Shown: positions 32,540-44,354 of the stretch, piece by piece | How the letters are laid out: each line of letters begins with the position of its first letter | How positions within the stretch are numbered: the stretch's first letter is position 1 | Source of the DNA: Carettochelys insculpta | Taxonomy: Eukaryota > Chordata > Testudines > Carettochelyidae | NCBI RefSeq assembly: GCF_033958435.1 | Contig: NC_134138.1 | Span: 264,283,798 to 264,347,797 of the forward strand | Length of the DNA stretch: 64,000 bases | Reading direction: 5' to 3' | Program-made: the position numbers and the translations under genes | Notes under the pieces: generated by a model | The model's input: only the letters and a program-made list of their open reading frames with translations | Told to the model about the DNA's origin: nothing | The model's database searches: none

Positions 32540-34614
32540 CTATAGCCCGGCACTGGGCGTGCCCGGCCGGGAGCCCCGCCGCGCCTGCAGTCTGGTCCGC
32601 GGTTGGGTGGGAGCGGGCTGGACCGGAAGGTATCGGTGCCGGCGAGTCTCAGGTGGCTCCAGGGGTCCCTCGGCGCTCTGGCCCTCGCGGGTGGGTGGTG
32701 GGGCGACGGCAGACGGCCCGGCGACAGCCGGAGCAGCTGGTGGTGGGGCTGCAGGAGCGGGCAGGGCGGGCGATGGCTCGGCCGGTGCGGCATGGGGGGC
32801 CAGGTAGTCCACGAGCTGGTTAAATGTCTGCATATAGGCCCCCCATGCCTCCTGGCGCCAGGCCAGCGCCCACTCCTGCAGCTGGAGGTGCTGCTCCGAG
32901 ACCTCCAGCTGCCGGCGGAGGATGGCCAGCAGCTGGGGGTCCGTCGCCGTCGCCAGTAGTAGGTGCGGGGTCCGCCGTCTAGCCCTCCACGGGGCCGGTC
33001 GTTCCTCGGCCAAGGGGCTGCCCTGGAGCGATGGTCCCGGAGGGCTCTCCGGGACAACTGAGGCCTCGCTGGCGCTCTCTTCCGGTCCTTCTGATGGTGC
33101 AGGTGCAGGTGCAGGACACAGGAGAGGAGGGGGGAAAGAAGAATGGAGACAGGCGTTAGTGTGGGCCCCGAGCCGTGGCCTCTGTCCCCCCCGCTCTGTG
33201 CTGCAGGTTCCCCATCCCCGTCCCCGGGAGATGCTGCTGTGATGGATGGGGTTCAGGGGTCCCCCTGCCCTGCACCCCGTCCCCTGGTGGGAGCGACTCT
33301 CACTTCACCCCGCAGGGTCTGAGAGCAGGAGAGCTTTCTTAGGCCACAGATGGCCAGTTTCTGCCAGGAGTGACAGCACCAGCTGTCGGAAGAGACAGTC
33401 CTTCCAACCCGTCGTGGGGAGAAGACCCCAAGGGGGGCCCCTCTGGGATGCAGCTTTTTGCCTCCTCTGGCTGGCTGCCTAGCAACTCTCCCTTCCCCTA
33501 GCCTCTACCTGTGGCCCCCGCCCTCGCCCCCCAATTCCAAGCCAGCTCGGCTCCTCCGTCCTGTTGGTTCAGGGCAGAGGTGTCACCTGCCAGCTGTAGC
33601 GCCAGGATCCTCCTTTGGCCCTGGGAGCTCTTCGGCTCTTGTGGCTCATATGTAGCCTGAGTCTCCCTGTGGCACTCCCCCCCACTCCATCACATACTGC
33701 TGCTGCGGGGTGTCCCACCCACTCCGCCCAGGGGCCCCTCGAGGTTCCGCTCCCCCCTGGCCCGGGGATGGGGCATGGCACTGTCATGCAGGGTGGGGGG
33801 GGCAGGGGCTGATGGCTGCAGTGCTGTGAGGGCCATGGCCCTGGTGTCCTTGGGGCCATGGCCATGTGAGCGTGTGGGGGGCCCTGGACACATCTCTGTT
33901 ACCCCCGCCCCTCAAGCCCAGGGGTGTCCACCAGAGAGGGGTACCTACCTGTGGGTCCGCTCCCACGGTCCGGAGATCCCCGGGGGTCGGAGGCCCTGCT
34001 GCTGCTCCGGGATGGCAGGAGGAGGATCTGCAGGCTGGATTTTGCGGAGGAGGAGCCCCCCTCCTCCTCCTCCTCCTCCTCCTCCTGCCGCGATGTCCCG
34101 GGGATGGCCTCCGGGGGGGGCCCCCGGGGTGCGGGGCTTGCCTCCGGGGCAGACTCCGGCTGCAGGGCCTGCTGGGGCTCGTCAGCCGAGGTGTCAAGGG
34201 TGGCCGGAGGGGAGGAGGTGTGCCGGGAGCCCAGGATGTCCCTGAGCTCCCTGTAAAAGGGGCAAGTGACGGGGGCGGCCCCAGATCGGCCGGCCGCATC
34301 CTGGGCCCGGGCATAACCCTGCCGCAGCTCCTTCACCTTACTCCTCACATGATCAGGAGTGCGGGCAGGGTGACCCCGGCCAGCCAGGCCATCGGCCAGC
34401 CGAGCGAACGCATCCGCGTTCTGCCTCTTGCTCCCCATTACCTGGAGCACCTCCTCCTCGCTCCAGAGCCCCAGCAGGTCCCGCAGCTCGGCCTCCGTCC
34501 AGGAGGGGCCCCGCTGCCGCTTTCCAGACTGGCTGGCCCTCTGGCTGGGCTGGCTGCCCTGGCTCCCCTTGGGGGGGTCCCCTGGGGGCGCTGGGCGGGC
34601 TGCTGGCTCACCAT
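32540..34614 (-). pseudogene. Harbinger Myb/SANT-like DNA-binding protein, two exons
   Basis: In PIF/Harbinger systems this protein enters the nucleus with the transposase and binds element ends. Exon 1 (ending at 33949) encodes SWTEAELRDLLGLWSEEEVL and then LADGLAGRGHPARTPDHVRS and KVKELRQGY, the trihelix Myb/SANT-like domain, followed by an acidic Glu run. A phase-1 GT-AG intron (33091-33948) follows. Exon 2 (33090-32540) has LLAILRRQLEVSEQHLQLQE and AYMQTFNQLVDYL, a likely coiled coil, then a Pro-rich tail to the stop. Joining ACA G with AA GGA keeps the frame. The ATG at 34614-34612 is out of frame with the domain, and an in-frame stop lies at 34696-34694. Start loss by indel near a C7 tract (34569-34575) or an extra 5' exon could explain this. 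Confidence 0.78.
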
Positions 34615-34799
34615 CGCCGCTGGCTGGGTGGCTGAGGGCTGTGCAGGCTAGCCGCGTGTGCAGGCTGCAGCCTGCACGTTGCCTCAGCTTCCTTCAGAGT
34701 CAGGGAGGGGCAGGGGACCTTTAAGGGGCCGCTCCACGCGGCCACCAGTGAGCTGAGGGGCTGGAGAGAGCGTCTCTCAACCCCCCAGCTGATGGCCGC

Positions 34800-35040
34800 C
34801 ATGGAGGACCCGGCAATTTCGACGTTGCGGGACGCAGATCGTCTACACTGTCCCTACTTCGACGTTGAAGGTCGAAGTAGGGCGCTATTCCTATCTCCTC
34901 ATGGGGTTAGCGACTTCGACGTCTCGCCGCCTAACGTCGAAGTTAACTTTGAAATAGCGCCCGATGCGTGTAGCCGCAACGGGCGCTATTTCGAAGTTAG
35001 TGCCGCTACTTCGAAGTAGCGTGCACGTGTAGACACAGCT
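34800..35040. promoter_or_regulatory. right TIR and subterminal repeats of Harbinger
   Basis: Repeats of TTTCGACGTTG, CTTCGACGTTGAAGGTCGAA, CTTCGACGTC, GTCGAAGTTAAC and CTACTTCGAAGTAGC precede the terminal GTGCACGTGTAGACACAGCT. GGGCGCTATT(T/C) also occurs twice and, inverted, as AAATAGCGCCC. It is also upstream of the Myb-like gene, so transposition sites and promoter may overlap. Confidence 0.6.
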
Positions 35041-35390
35041 GTTAAGGAACATGTGAACAAACTGGAGAAAAACCAGAGAAAAGCAATAAAAAATATTAAA
35101 AGTCTAGAAAACATTACCTATGAGGGAACATTGAAAAGAATGGGGAAAAGAAGAGTAAGATGGGATGTGGCTTCAAGTGCATAAAAGGTTGTTGCAAAGA
35201 GGAGGGAGAAGAATTATTCTCATTAACCTCTGAGGATAGGACAAGAAGTAATTAACTTTCATCAAAGGAGGTCTAGGTCAAACATTAGGAAAAAAACTCC
35301 TGTAAGATTGATTAAGGACTGGAATAAATGGCATTGGGAGGTTGTGGAAGCTCCATCATTGGAGCTTTTTAAGGTCAGATTAACGAACAC
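35041..35390 (+). mobile_element. CR1 fragment, right of the Harbinger insertion
   Basis: Continues the CR1 from 30334 with GTGAACAAACTGGAGAAAAA, CATTACCTATGAGGGAACA and AGCTCCATCATTGGAGCTTT, the known C-terminal CR1 order. Diverged, with frameshifts. Confidence 0.8.
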
Positions 35391-35394
35391 AGCT

Positions 35395-35640
35395 CACAGT
35401 GGCCACAGTTCTCTGTTCCCAGCCAATGGGAGCGATGGAGGCAGCACTGTAGGTGAAGGGTCTAGAGGGATGTACTGGCCACTGCTTCCTGCACTAGCCA
35501 TTGTCCAGAAATTGTGAACTGCAGTTGCTGGAAGTTGTGGGAGGCAGGGCAGCAGGATGGTTAACCTCATCGAAATGTCTTGTGGCCCTCAATCAGATTA
35601 CCCTGATATGGGCCACAGGTTGCTTGCAAATGTCCAAAAC
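35395..35640. mobile_element. palindromic hAT-like MITE fragment
   Basis: Left CACAGTGGCCACAGTTCTCT and CCCAGCCAATGGGAGC; right AATCAGATTACCCTGATATG and GGGCCACAGGTTGC. These are modules of a palindromic hAT-type repeat whose complete termini (CAGTGGTGGGCAACC) are seen at 38048. Termini are lost here. Confidence 0.55.
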
Positions 35641-37749
35641 ACATGGTCATTTAACGTCATCAGGTATCCCTTTGCATCTGATGGACTGGGTTAAGTTCTT
35701 CATGTTTCCGAATTACTCTATTAAGAGACAACACAATACCCAAAAACAAAGGTAAAAATAACTTATAAGATAAATGTTTAGTCATAACCATTTGCAGAAG
35801 GGGAGAATGAAATACAACTGAGAGCATCACTGCAGAGAAAAGAATGAACCAGTCTGAAATGTGCTTGGGGAAAATATAGTTTCCAAATAAATTTTGAACA
35901 CCAGGAAATGACAACAAACACTTGCACTTGCAACTAATCACAAAACTTTCTCCACTGTCAGTTCAACTACTGCCCTACATACAGCAGAAACAGCAAAGTA
36001 CTAAAGGCAAGGTTAAAAAATTAACACACCTCAGAAGATGGAAAATACTCAAAGCACAAAGAAGGTCTATTTAATATTATGAATTGGGAATGCCTCATTT
36101 AGATCTAAGTATAAAGCCTTGTGTATATGTATAAAAGAGACACATGCAGTTATGGGGTCTTACCGGCCTGGAAAGATGGGTTGTTGTTTGTTTTCCTTTT
36201 GCTTGCCTGTTTTCTTTTAAATTAGAAATACAAGTTCCTCTGGTGCATGTTGACTTTGACGAGCAAAGAACAAGTGAAATTAATTATTTTATTTTATGAG
36301 TTCATCATATGTATAAAAAATGCCCTTCAATGACGAACATTTTCAGGACAGGAATTCTTTGTTAGAGAGCAAAGAGTCTGCATCCTTTCAGTTAGTGTAA
36401 GAGCCCATAATAAGCACTCCTGACACGTCCTCCAACAATAAATCCTGTTATTTCTAAGCTAAAAAAACAAACAGCAAATGCATCTCTAAATGTATGTATG
36501 TACAAAGAAAATACATCAACCAACCTTTCATGTGTACATTAGACATTATACGGAACCTTGAAAGGGCACAATTCTTTCTTTTGCTTGTCCTTTAAGGGAC
36601 TACTGATTTTACAGTGGATAATCCTCTAAGAAAATACAGATACTTCCTTCTTGGAGGACAGATGGTACTTTAAAGCTCCAGTAGTCTGTATTTGCTATAA
36701 AAAATATGCAAATTAAAACAGAACAGGATCTGTTCTCCTGTCTGTTATGGGTAAGTTAACATTTTCAGTCCACAGATACTGGGTGGATGTTGCAGTAAAA
36801 TGGTTTATTTGAATGCCACTAAAATACAGATCTGATCCTGCCAACCATATTTAAATACCTTTGAACCATGAAAGTCACCTCACGGAAGTTAAGGAGCTAC
36901 TCACGTGAGTAAAGCACACAGCATTTGGTCATAAATATGATGTACGACCAATACGGTAAAGGCTTGAAAAAGCAGCAACTGTGAACCATGTTATAATTTA
37001 TTCATTAGACAATATATAATTAATATGTTTATGTAACTGGAAATGGGAAAGAAGCCAACACTGGTGGGTGAGGAAGGCTGCACAAAGCTTCTTTGGTTTT
37101 ATTTTCAATAAATAAGTAAATTGGTTCAGCATTTGAACCAAGTATATATTAACAGACTGAAAACTTAAGCTAAATGGTGGCACGCATTGTCTGCAAATCC
37201 TCAATCTGAGCTGCAAGTGATGGAACTCAGATGCACCAACACAGCACAGAGCTTTGTAACAATGCAAATGATACAGGTGTACCAAGTTCGTCCCACTGGA
37301 GCTAATTTCTGCTCATAAAAATATCAGTTTCTTCCCGAAGTTACTGAAGACATATAGCACTTTAATTTCAGCTGCTCCACTGGGTTTGAAGTCCTGTGCA
37401 TCTATCATTAGTATTTATTATCCTTGTGCTCTAACAAATATATGTTAATAAGATGTTCACAATCTTCCTTCATCTAACCTCTGCCTGTTTTTTTTTTTAT
37501 CATCCACTGTCCAATCTTGTCTTTTGAATTATAAATCTTTGGGGCAGGAACTAGCAGTTACCATATGTTTGTATTGGAGCCTGCACTACAGACCCAGCCT
37601 GGTTGTGGTCTTTAGCTGTACTGCAACATGCATGTTGATAAGATAATGTCTTATGCTCTGATCTTGCTGTGGTCTCTGTATAATCCACTGTGTGGAGCTT
37701 CAAGAAAGTCAAATGGGGGCACAAAAATCTGGCCACACAGAGTCAACTG
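35641..37749. other. long AT-rich stretch
   Basis: Contains the LINE2-like module at 37430-37600. Otherwise no repeat family or coding domain is recognised; open frames are under 100 codons. Confidence 0.45.
37430..37600 (+). repeat. LINE2-like 3' end module
   Basis: TCTTTGGGGCAGGAACTAGC at about 37539 and CAGCCTGGTTGTGG match the AAGCTCTTTGGGGCAGGGAC module that recurs near 44060 and 52470. Confidence 0.45.
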
Positions 37750-37990
37750 CAGACAGGCCTGCCTACAGGGTGAGGTAAAGGGGGCAGTTGCACAGTGGCC
37801 CAGTGTTTCAAAGGGGCCTGGAGCTCCAGCCACTTCTGCACTACCATGGCAGAGGTAGTGGCTGGGGCTCCAGACCCCTTTGAAATTCCACAGCAGTGCC
37901 ACCCCCGTGCAGCTCTGAGGAAGGGGAGGGGCCCAGAGCCACAGTCTGAGCAATGCTAAAGGCTGCCTGCCCTAAGCCCTGCCCCCTCTC
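37750..37990 (+). repeat. GC-rich interspersed repeat (copy 2 of 3)
   Basis: AGGGTGAGGTAAAGGGGGCA then GGGGCCTGGAGCTCCAGCCA and the inverted TGGCTGGGGCTCCAGACCCC suggest an internal palindrome. Related to 17390-17725 and 51515-51830. Class unknown. Confidence 0.4.
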
Positions 37991-38047
37991 ACCTTGGCCC
38001 AGGCCTTGCAGTGGGTGACTATGGGATCAAGGCCCAGTATTGTAAAC

Positions 38048-38472
38048 CAGTGGTGGGCAACCTGTGGCCCACAGGCCACATGCGGGTCATTGGGGTTCCA
38101 TGTGTGTCCCACAACACATTTTGTTTACCATTGCCCCTTCCAGGATTAGCAGATTTCCTTAGTTTCCACCCATATAGCTTTTTTCCAACCTGAATTACTA
38201 AAGTAACATGCATGGAAAGCAAGGTCACGGGAAGGAAGGTGCGTGCTGATTGCACACAACATTGTCTGTGAGAGCTGTGCACTCCCTCTGCATCCAATCA
38301 CAGTGCTACTATGGGTCAATTGGCAAACCCTGCAAATTCTAGTTATGCAAGCACAGTTAGCAGAACTATCTTCTCCTGGGAGGCCATCTTGGTTATGAAA
38401 GTCTTGCAGCCCACTGAGATGAAAGAGGGTCACTCATGCAGCCCATTCACTAGTCTAGATTACCCATCTCTG
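38048..38472. mobile_element. hAT (Charlie-like) MITE with 8-bp target duplication
   Basis: Termini CAGTGGTGGGCAACCTG and GATTACCCATCTCTG are an imperfect inverted repeat. Flanks TTGTAAAC (38040-38047) and CTGTAAAC (38473-38480) match at 7 of 8 positions, the hAT hallmark. No transposase remnant inside. Confidence 0.85.
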
Positions 38473-38480
38473 CTGTAAAC

Positions 38481-39624
38481 TTTCTGAGGCAGCAATTTAT
38501 TGCTGATTTATTTGCTATAGACATCACAACAGTAGCAATTTGTGGAGTAATCTGCCTGACATTTACATCTTCACACTCATGTATAAAGAATAGGGCTGCC
38601 AATATTGATTGGACATATTCCCGGAGATTTTATGTCATGATATCATCTTTAATTAAAGGTTGATCTTTAATTTCTGGAGACTCCAGAAGAATCCTGGCAG
38701 ACTGGCAACCTGGATAAAGGAAGAAAAATTCTCATTGTGGTAGCAAACAGATGGTGTACCAGGATGTAACTCTGTCACGTGGACATTGAAAAGAGAGCAG
38801 ACTTCTAATTAAGAGTACATGAATAAAAATAATCGTACAGAACTCAAAGGGATCACTTATTCAGAACAGTCACTGAACCAAGAACTGTTGATGAATTTAA
38901 GTCCGGAGAATTAGACGTGTGTCTGCTGTAACATGGACTGGGCAATGAGTAAGAAGTGAGGCAAATTACTCTGAGGAAAACTAATTCTGACCATTCTTGA
39001 TTTCGGGTTTTCCCAAATTCTCAAACTGTTTACGTTTCCACTCCAACTAGAGGGCAGCAGGGTCTTTTGAGACCTTTGAGCAAATTTCATTTCTTTAAGC
39101 TGGATGTTGCAGAGTGTCCAAGGCCTTGTTTGCACAGAGAAGTTTGTTTGAAATATTTTTTCTCCCTATAAATAATATAGAATAATTATAATGAAAGAGT
39201 GCATCTGCATGCCTGGCTTATGTAACTGCCCTTGTGAATCATTGTGTCTATAGCCCTGGACTTCTTCCAAATGACCTCCCAGAAGATATCTCACAGTGCA
39301 GTATTCTGATACCAAGCTCTCTGCATGCTGGAATTCTTCTCATGTGGCAAAGGCTAATGCCTACCAGAACCTAGTGGAATTCTGGGATCGGGGGTCAAAC
39401 TAAATCACTCCCATGATTCATTTCCTGTCATTCCATAATTCTTCTGTTTCTTGAAAGCTAGATCATTTTCAAACTGCCGTCAGACAGCATGGAGTGCATG
39501 CTACTGAGTGCTCAGATCCTGAGCCTCATAAATACAAACAGGCTGCTCCAGTCTGAGCCAGAGTTTGCTCTCTCTGACATCAGTAGGAGAAAATGTCAGG
39601 GGCTGCTTTCCCACATAATGCCAA
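38481..39624. other. unclassified AT-rich spacer
   Basis: No recognised repeat or coding exon. Confidence 0.45.
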
Positions 39625-39832
39625 GCAACTTGTTCCCTGTAAGCTGAATGCTTGGGCAGCCACCCAGGAGAGATTTACATGCTGCCCAGCTGATTAGCAG
39701 TGCGCTCACAGCTGCCCACAACTGGCAGCATGTGATTCTATTGGTGGTGCACATCAACACATGCCTGGGTGTACAGAACAAAATGTATTCTGCCCATGGA
39801 TGGAAAAAATTAGAGGGAACCCTGCCCTCAAC
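39625..39832. mobile_element. unclassified interspersed repeat (copy 1 of 2)
   Basis: GAATGCTTGGGCAGCC, CCCAGGAGAGATT, TGGTGGTGCACATCAACACA and TTAGAGGGAACCCTG match the copy at 62850-63055. The right end AGAGGGAACC and left end TTGTTCCCTGT are weakly inverted, as in a small DNA transposon, but no target duplication is clear. Confidence 0.6.
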
Positions 39833-40651
39833 ATCCATTGTAAACAGAGCTGAGAATACTCAACCAATCCAGGGAGTGCTCTGCAGTCTGTAGGATCAAC
39901 CCCTAGAAGAGCAAGTAGCTGGGAAGAAGACACTCATACATTGGATCATACAACTCTTGATCCAATGACCATCAAGATCAATGGAAAGATTTCAGCTGAT
40001 TCAGTGGATATTTGATCACTCCATGGCTACTGCTAACTATTAGTTTAACTAACAACGGTCAATTTCTGTAGGAAAATGAAAGAAAATGTAACTATAATTC
40101 AAGTAGGAACTGAAAGGAAGAGAGCAACTCATTTCACAAAGCTAATGAATAAATAAACGGTAAGGATGACTTATGTTCAGGGTCAGTCACACTTAACTTC
40201 AAGACTGTCATTTAAGGCCACACTGGGAAGCCACTCACATCAATGCTAATATTCCCTTTGAATTCACTGGGATCAAGATTTCCCCCTAAAGATGATTCCA
40301 TTACATATCTTGAGGGCCAGTCTCTTGCAATTACATAATTTTTGGAGGTTTGCAACAAGCTCTTTATTTAGAAAAAACGTCAAACTGCTCTTTGTGCAAT
40401 TTAAATATATTGTAAGTTCACCAGATGAATCCTTTAAGGTAATAATGATGTGAATGATTAATGATAACATTACTTATAATTGGCAGTGTAATTTCAGAAA
40501 ACAATTAGGCTTGGCTCAGTAGCTTGGGAATGTTTAAGTGGAAGTCATTTGGCCAAAAGGGGCTGGAATAGTGAATGTGTTTGCTCCATATCACTTTGAA
40601 GTGTCATAAAATCAAATCCAACCTGCTACTAAGTGAGAAATATAACTCTAT
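39833..40651. other. unclassified AT-rich spacer
   Basis: Nothing recognised, except the TAT left flank (40649-40651) of the following MITE. Confidence 0.45.
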
Positions 40652-41094
40652 GGCTCTGGCTATACTAACACCCCCCTTTCGAAAGGGGGATGCTAATGAG
40701 CTACTTCGACAGATGCTAATTAGGCATTGCCATGCATATGCAGCACCTCATTAGCATAATGGTGGCCGTGCACGTTTCAAAAGTGCAGCTTTCGAAACAC
40801 ACACCGCCGGCGTAGATGGGGGCCTTTCGAAAGGACCCCCCCCCGGATTTCAAAAGCCCCTTCTTCCCAAAACCAAATGGGAAGAAGGGGCTTTTGAAAT
40901 CTGGCGGGGGTTCTTTCAAAAGGCCCCTGTCTACACTGGCGGCGTGTGTTTTGAAAGCAGCACTTCCAAAATGCGCACAGCTGCCATTATGCTAATGAGG
41001 AGCTGCATATGCATGGAAGTGCCTTATTAGCATCTGCCAAAGTGGCTCATTAGCATCTCTCTTTCAGAAGGGGGGTGCTAGTGTAGCCACGGCC
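40652..41094. mobile_element. palindromic Harbinger-type MITE with 3-bp duplication
   Basis: Termini GGCTCTGGCTATACTAACAC and TGCTAGTGTAGCCACGGCC are inverted. TAT flanks both sides (40649-40651 and 41095-41097). The arms contain CCTTTCGAAAGG, CATTAGCATAATGGTGGCCG and GAAGAAGGGGCTTTTGAAAT with its inverse. A C10 run sits near 40836. Confidence 0.8.
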
Positions 41095-41097
41095 TAT

Positions 41098-43653
41098 TTG
41101 CAAGAGATATATAGAAATCTTAGTAAGACTGGCATACTATAGAAACCTTTGTGTTTCATACAGTACTTTTTATTTGAACCAAGCTGATCCTTACTGTGAC
41201 AAAGCTTGTATTGTGCAGCAACAGATTAAAAGTGAGTTGATGGAATCACTGAATCTAGAAGGATATGGGCAACTAGTTTTTAAAAAAAAAAACTCCCCAA
41301 AATTTCTTGGCTTTATTAAGAAAACTGAACAGAAAAAGAAATCTTTAATTCATTGCATCAAGCCTCCAGTTCCGATATCATGTATGTGAGGTGTCGGGGA
41401 ACGTAGTTTGCACAAAAACCAAACCAAATCAAAACAATAAAAAACAGATAAATCTACTTTTTCCAGGGATATAAATAACTACCACTCTTTTCCTGAAAAT
41501 TCGAGCTGGACACTAAACAAGAATCTTTTGAGTCTTGACTGGGCATGTGCCCCTGAGGAAAATGCTGCAAGAACTCACCTACACCCTTATATCTTAGAAC
41601 AATTTGCGTTCTAGTAAAAGAAAAAAAATTAGATCTTGGCTAAAAATTGAAAAAAAAAATGCCACATAAAGCTTCCTGCTAAGAGATGGAATTTTGCTGA
41701 AGTTACATGGATGTGTAAGATCTCATGAAAGACAGATAACATACTGTTTTAGTGAGAATTAAAAGTAAATAGAAAAAAACCTGAGAGTTAGGGAAGAAAT
41801 AAAAGTTAACTAAAATGGATAGAAGCAAGTCAAGTAGCAGGATTTAATGGCTCTAGATATCAGTTGTTGTGGTAGGTGCGTTTTAAACAATCCAGGCGTT
41901 TGATGTAGCTGACATACAATTACTGATTACACTGAATTCTCTCCCTCTCTCATTAAATGCATCATAATCCAAGTTCTCAAGATTAACACTTGTTTTGTAC
42001 CTATAATGTCTTGATTAGAGGGTTTTGCTGAAGTTATCCAAAGACGGTTTTATACCAGTTATTGGAGAGTTTCTACCAATTACTGTAGATAACAGGCCAA
42101 ATCCTATAAACTCCCTCACACAACTGAGTGATGGAGAGGTGAAAAGAGGTGGATAGTGGGCAGAGGTGACGTGCAGAGGGCATAAAGGGTCATGCACCCC
42201 CCCCATATGCCACTTTACTTGTATTGAGCATGCTCACAAGGACTGAGCATGCTCAGTAACAATGCTGAACCAGCTGCCCTTTTCCCTCCCGCTCCCTATT
42301 CTGTTGGTAGGCACAGGATATCGCTGGGTGGAATGTTGGGCCACCACAGACCCTAGAACTCACAAGCTGGCAGAGGCTGGGCAGCACAAAAGAAGAGGTT
42401 AACAATCCTTTTAAGGGCTACAATAAATTCTTTACCTTCTGGTGTCAGGAGAAGTTACAGTTCCCCAGCAGGGATCCTCAAGGAGGGTGCCGCTATATAC
42501 TGACCCCTTCGTCACAGTGAGCAAGGTCTCAATCTATCCCTAAGTAAATAACTAATGTTTCAGAGGAAATTGATAAAGTTATAGCCACACAGTTTATCCA
42601 TATCTGCAATCATTTACTTAATTATGGAACAGATTCTCATAATGCATGACAATAATTCAGTTTGCAGTGGAAATCTCCCTTTATTTAAAACAAATCTGTT
42701 GTGAGTTGAATAAAAAGCAGCATTTTCACTCATTTAATCAGTGTATGCACTGCATCCGCAAGGATGACTACAAGAACCACATGTAACTCCCACACACCTC
42801 GGTGTGTTTCACTACCCCATGTAGTGGCACCTACACTACTTACATAGAGAAAGAAAGAGTCTCCTCTATAGCCTTAGCTGAGAGCAAACTGGCTTTTAGA
42901 CCAAACTAGGGGCTCCTCCACTAAGCTACAGAGGTCCCAGATTCAAGTCTGCCCTGTGGGCGGTTACACACAGGTATACACCAAAATGCAGAATTTGGAT
43001 ATATAATTGCAACACCTCCTGACAACGGAAATCTTGCAGAAACAGCCCTTGATGTCTTGTTGATAAAGGACAACGATTTCACTCAGCTGAAATTTAACGT
43101 ACGTACAGTAGAACTCCGAGAAACGCACACTCAGGTTACATGAATCTTGGAATAATGCAGCTCTGAGTGGCAGGGAGCTGGTGCCTGGCTCCGGGCTGCC
43201 CACCACTCAGGGGAGTAGGGAAACTGACTAATGCAGCAGTGCTGGTCAGTTTCCCAGCTCCTGTGACTGGCAGGCAGCAGGGAGCCAGGTGCCAGCTCCC
43301 ACGCAATCACAGGAGAGGCAGCCGAGAGCCTGACTCTCGACTGACACCACTCACAGAAATGGTGGCCGCCTCTGACAGAAGCAGCAGCCTGACTCTCACT
43401 GTCTCTGACGAGTAGTTTCACAGCAGCACTGGTGTGTTTCCTGGCTCGTCCTAGTAGCACGAGGAGGAAGAAGTGTTGGGGTTGAGGTTTGCCCTAGGCC
43501 CCATGGTCCCTTACAGACAGCTCTGTCTGTAGTTTTGTGATCTTTCTTCAAGGCTGTTAGCTATGGATCATCCTCTTTAGTAGATCTCTGCAACACACGT
43601 ACCACGCATCTTTTACCTTGTTCTCTCTCCTGGGAGGAAAGCAGGTTCCACTG
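41098..43653. other. long AT-rich stretch
   Basis: Holds a weak SINE-like segment near 42770-42970 (TCCTCCACTAAGCTACAGAG with GATTCAAG, resembling a B box). No reliable boundary or partner copy in the window. No coding domain. Confidence 0.4.
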
Positions 43654-43661
43654 TCTTATTA

Positions 43662-43993
43662 CAGGGGTCAGCAACCCCTGGCATGGGTGTCAAGAATGGC
43701 ACATGAGCCAATTTTCATCGGCACATGAGATGGGAGCTCAGCCCACCCCCCCCCCACCCCATGCAGCTGGGAGCTTGCTCAAAGTCACATTGTACGTGGA
43801 TTAACAAAACACCAGCTAATACTACCAACCACCACCTAAAGGGTGAAACTCTGCATCCTCACTTACTTATTAATGCAGCTGCTGTAAGTAGGACTATTAG
43901 TGACTTTAAAAAATATCACTGGCATGCGGACTGTGCCTAGAAGTCAAAAGGTCAAATTTTCGGCACTCCACCTCAGAAAGGCTGCTGATCCCG
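43662..43993. mobile_element. hAT MITE with 8-bp target duplication
   Basis: Termini CAGGGGTCAGCAACC and GGCTGCTGATCCCG are inverted. TCTTATTA (43654-43661) and TCTTATCA (43994-44001) differ at one position. The right half matches 16725-16872. Confidence 0.82.
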
Positions 43994-44049
43994 TCTTATC
44001 AGTTCCCTGTTCTCCACTACCTGTCAGTCTATCCCCACCTGATGTCTCG

Positions 44050-44150
44050 TATCCAGATTATAAGTATTTTGTCACATGTTTGTACAGTGCCTAGCACAAG
44101 AGGATCCTATCCCATAACTGGGACTTCGAGGTGCAACCACTATACAAGTA
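44050..44150 (+). repeat. LINE2-like 3' end module
   Basis: TTGTACAGTGCCTAGCACAA with ACTGGGACTTCGAGGTGC is the common amniote module also seen at 37430 and 52440. Confidence 0.5.
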
Positions 44151-44354
44151 AGTAAAGCCACAATAGAAATAGAACATCTGTTCACTGGCTAATGAGAGCT
44201 ACAAAGCAGGAAAGCAGTAGTCTAGTGTTACAAGAAGCTAAATATATCTCCTGTAGGATAAATAGAATTCTATTTCAAGTAAATGAGATCAACTGATGTC
44301 AATGGGATTTACTCATTTGCCTTGAATTCTAATCCCTCCCTGAATCGACTCTTC

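Larger units (their letters stand above)
30335..35040. mobile_element. PIF/Harbinger DNA transposon, nearly complete
   Basis: A 4706-bp element in a CR1, bounded by GTT at 30332-30334 and 35041-35043. The terminal inverted repeats read GGCTACGTCTACACGTG and, from the right, AGCTGTGTCTACACGTG. It carries the two genes typical of the superfamily: a DDE transposase (plus strand) and a Myb/SANT-like protein (minus strand), convergent. The family usually targets TWA, so GTT is a variant. The body is GC-rich compared with the AT-rich surroundings, which marks it as a foreign, young insertion. Confidence 0.92.

Noticed and set aside
32361..33240. Plus-strand frames opposite the Myb-like exon 2
   Set aside because: Antisense shadows of GC-rich coding sequence; no domain.
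33866..34651. 261-codon plus-strand frame opposite Myb-like exon 1
   Set aside because: The minus strand has a recognisable trihelix domain; the plus frame is an antisense by-product with poly-Leu from the Glu repeat.
42770..42970. Possible tRNA gene or SINE
   Set aside because: A GATTCAAG B-box-like word occurs, but no cloverleaf pairing or terminator could be assembled and no partner copy exists in the window.
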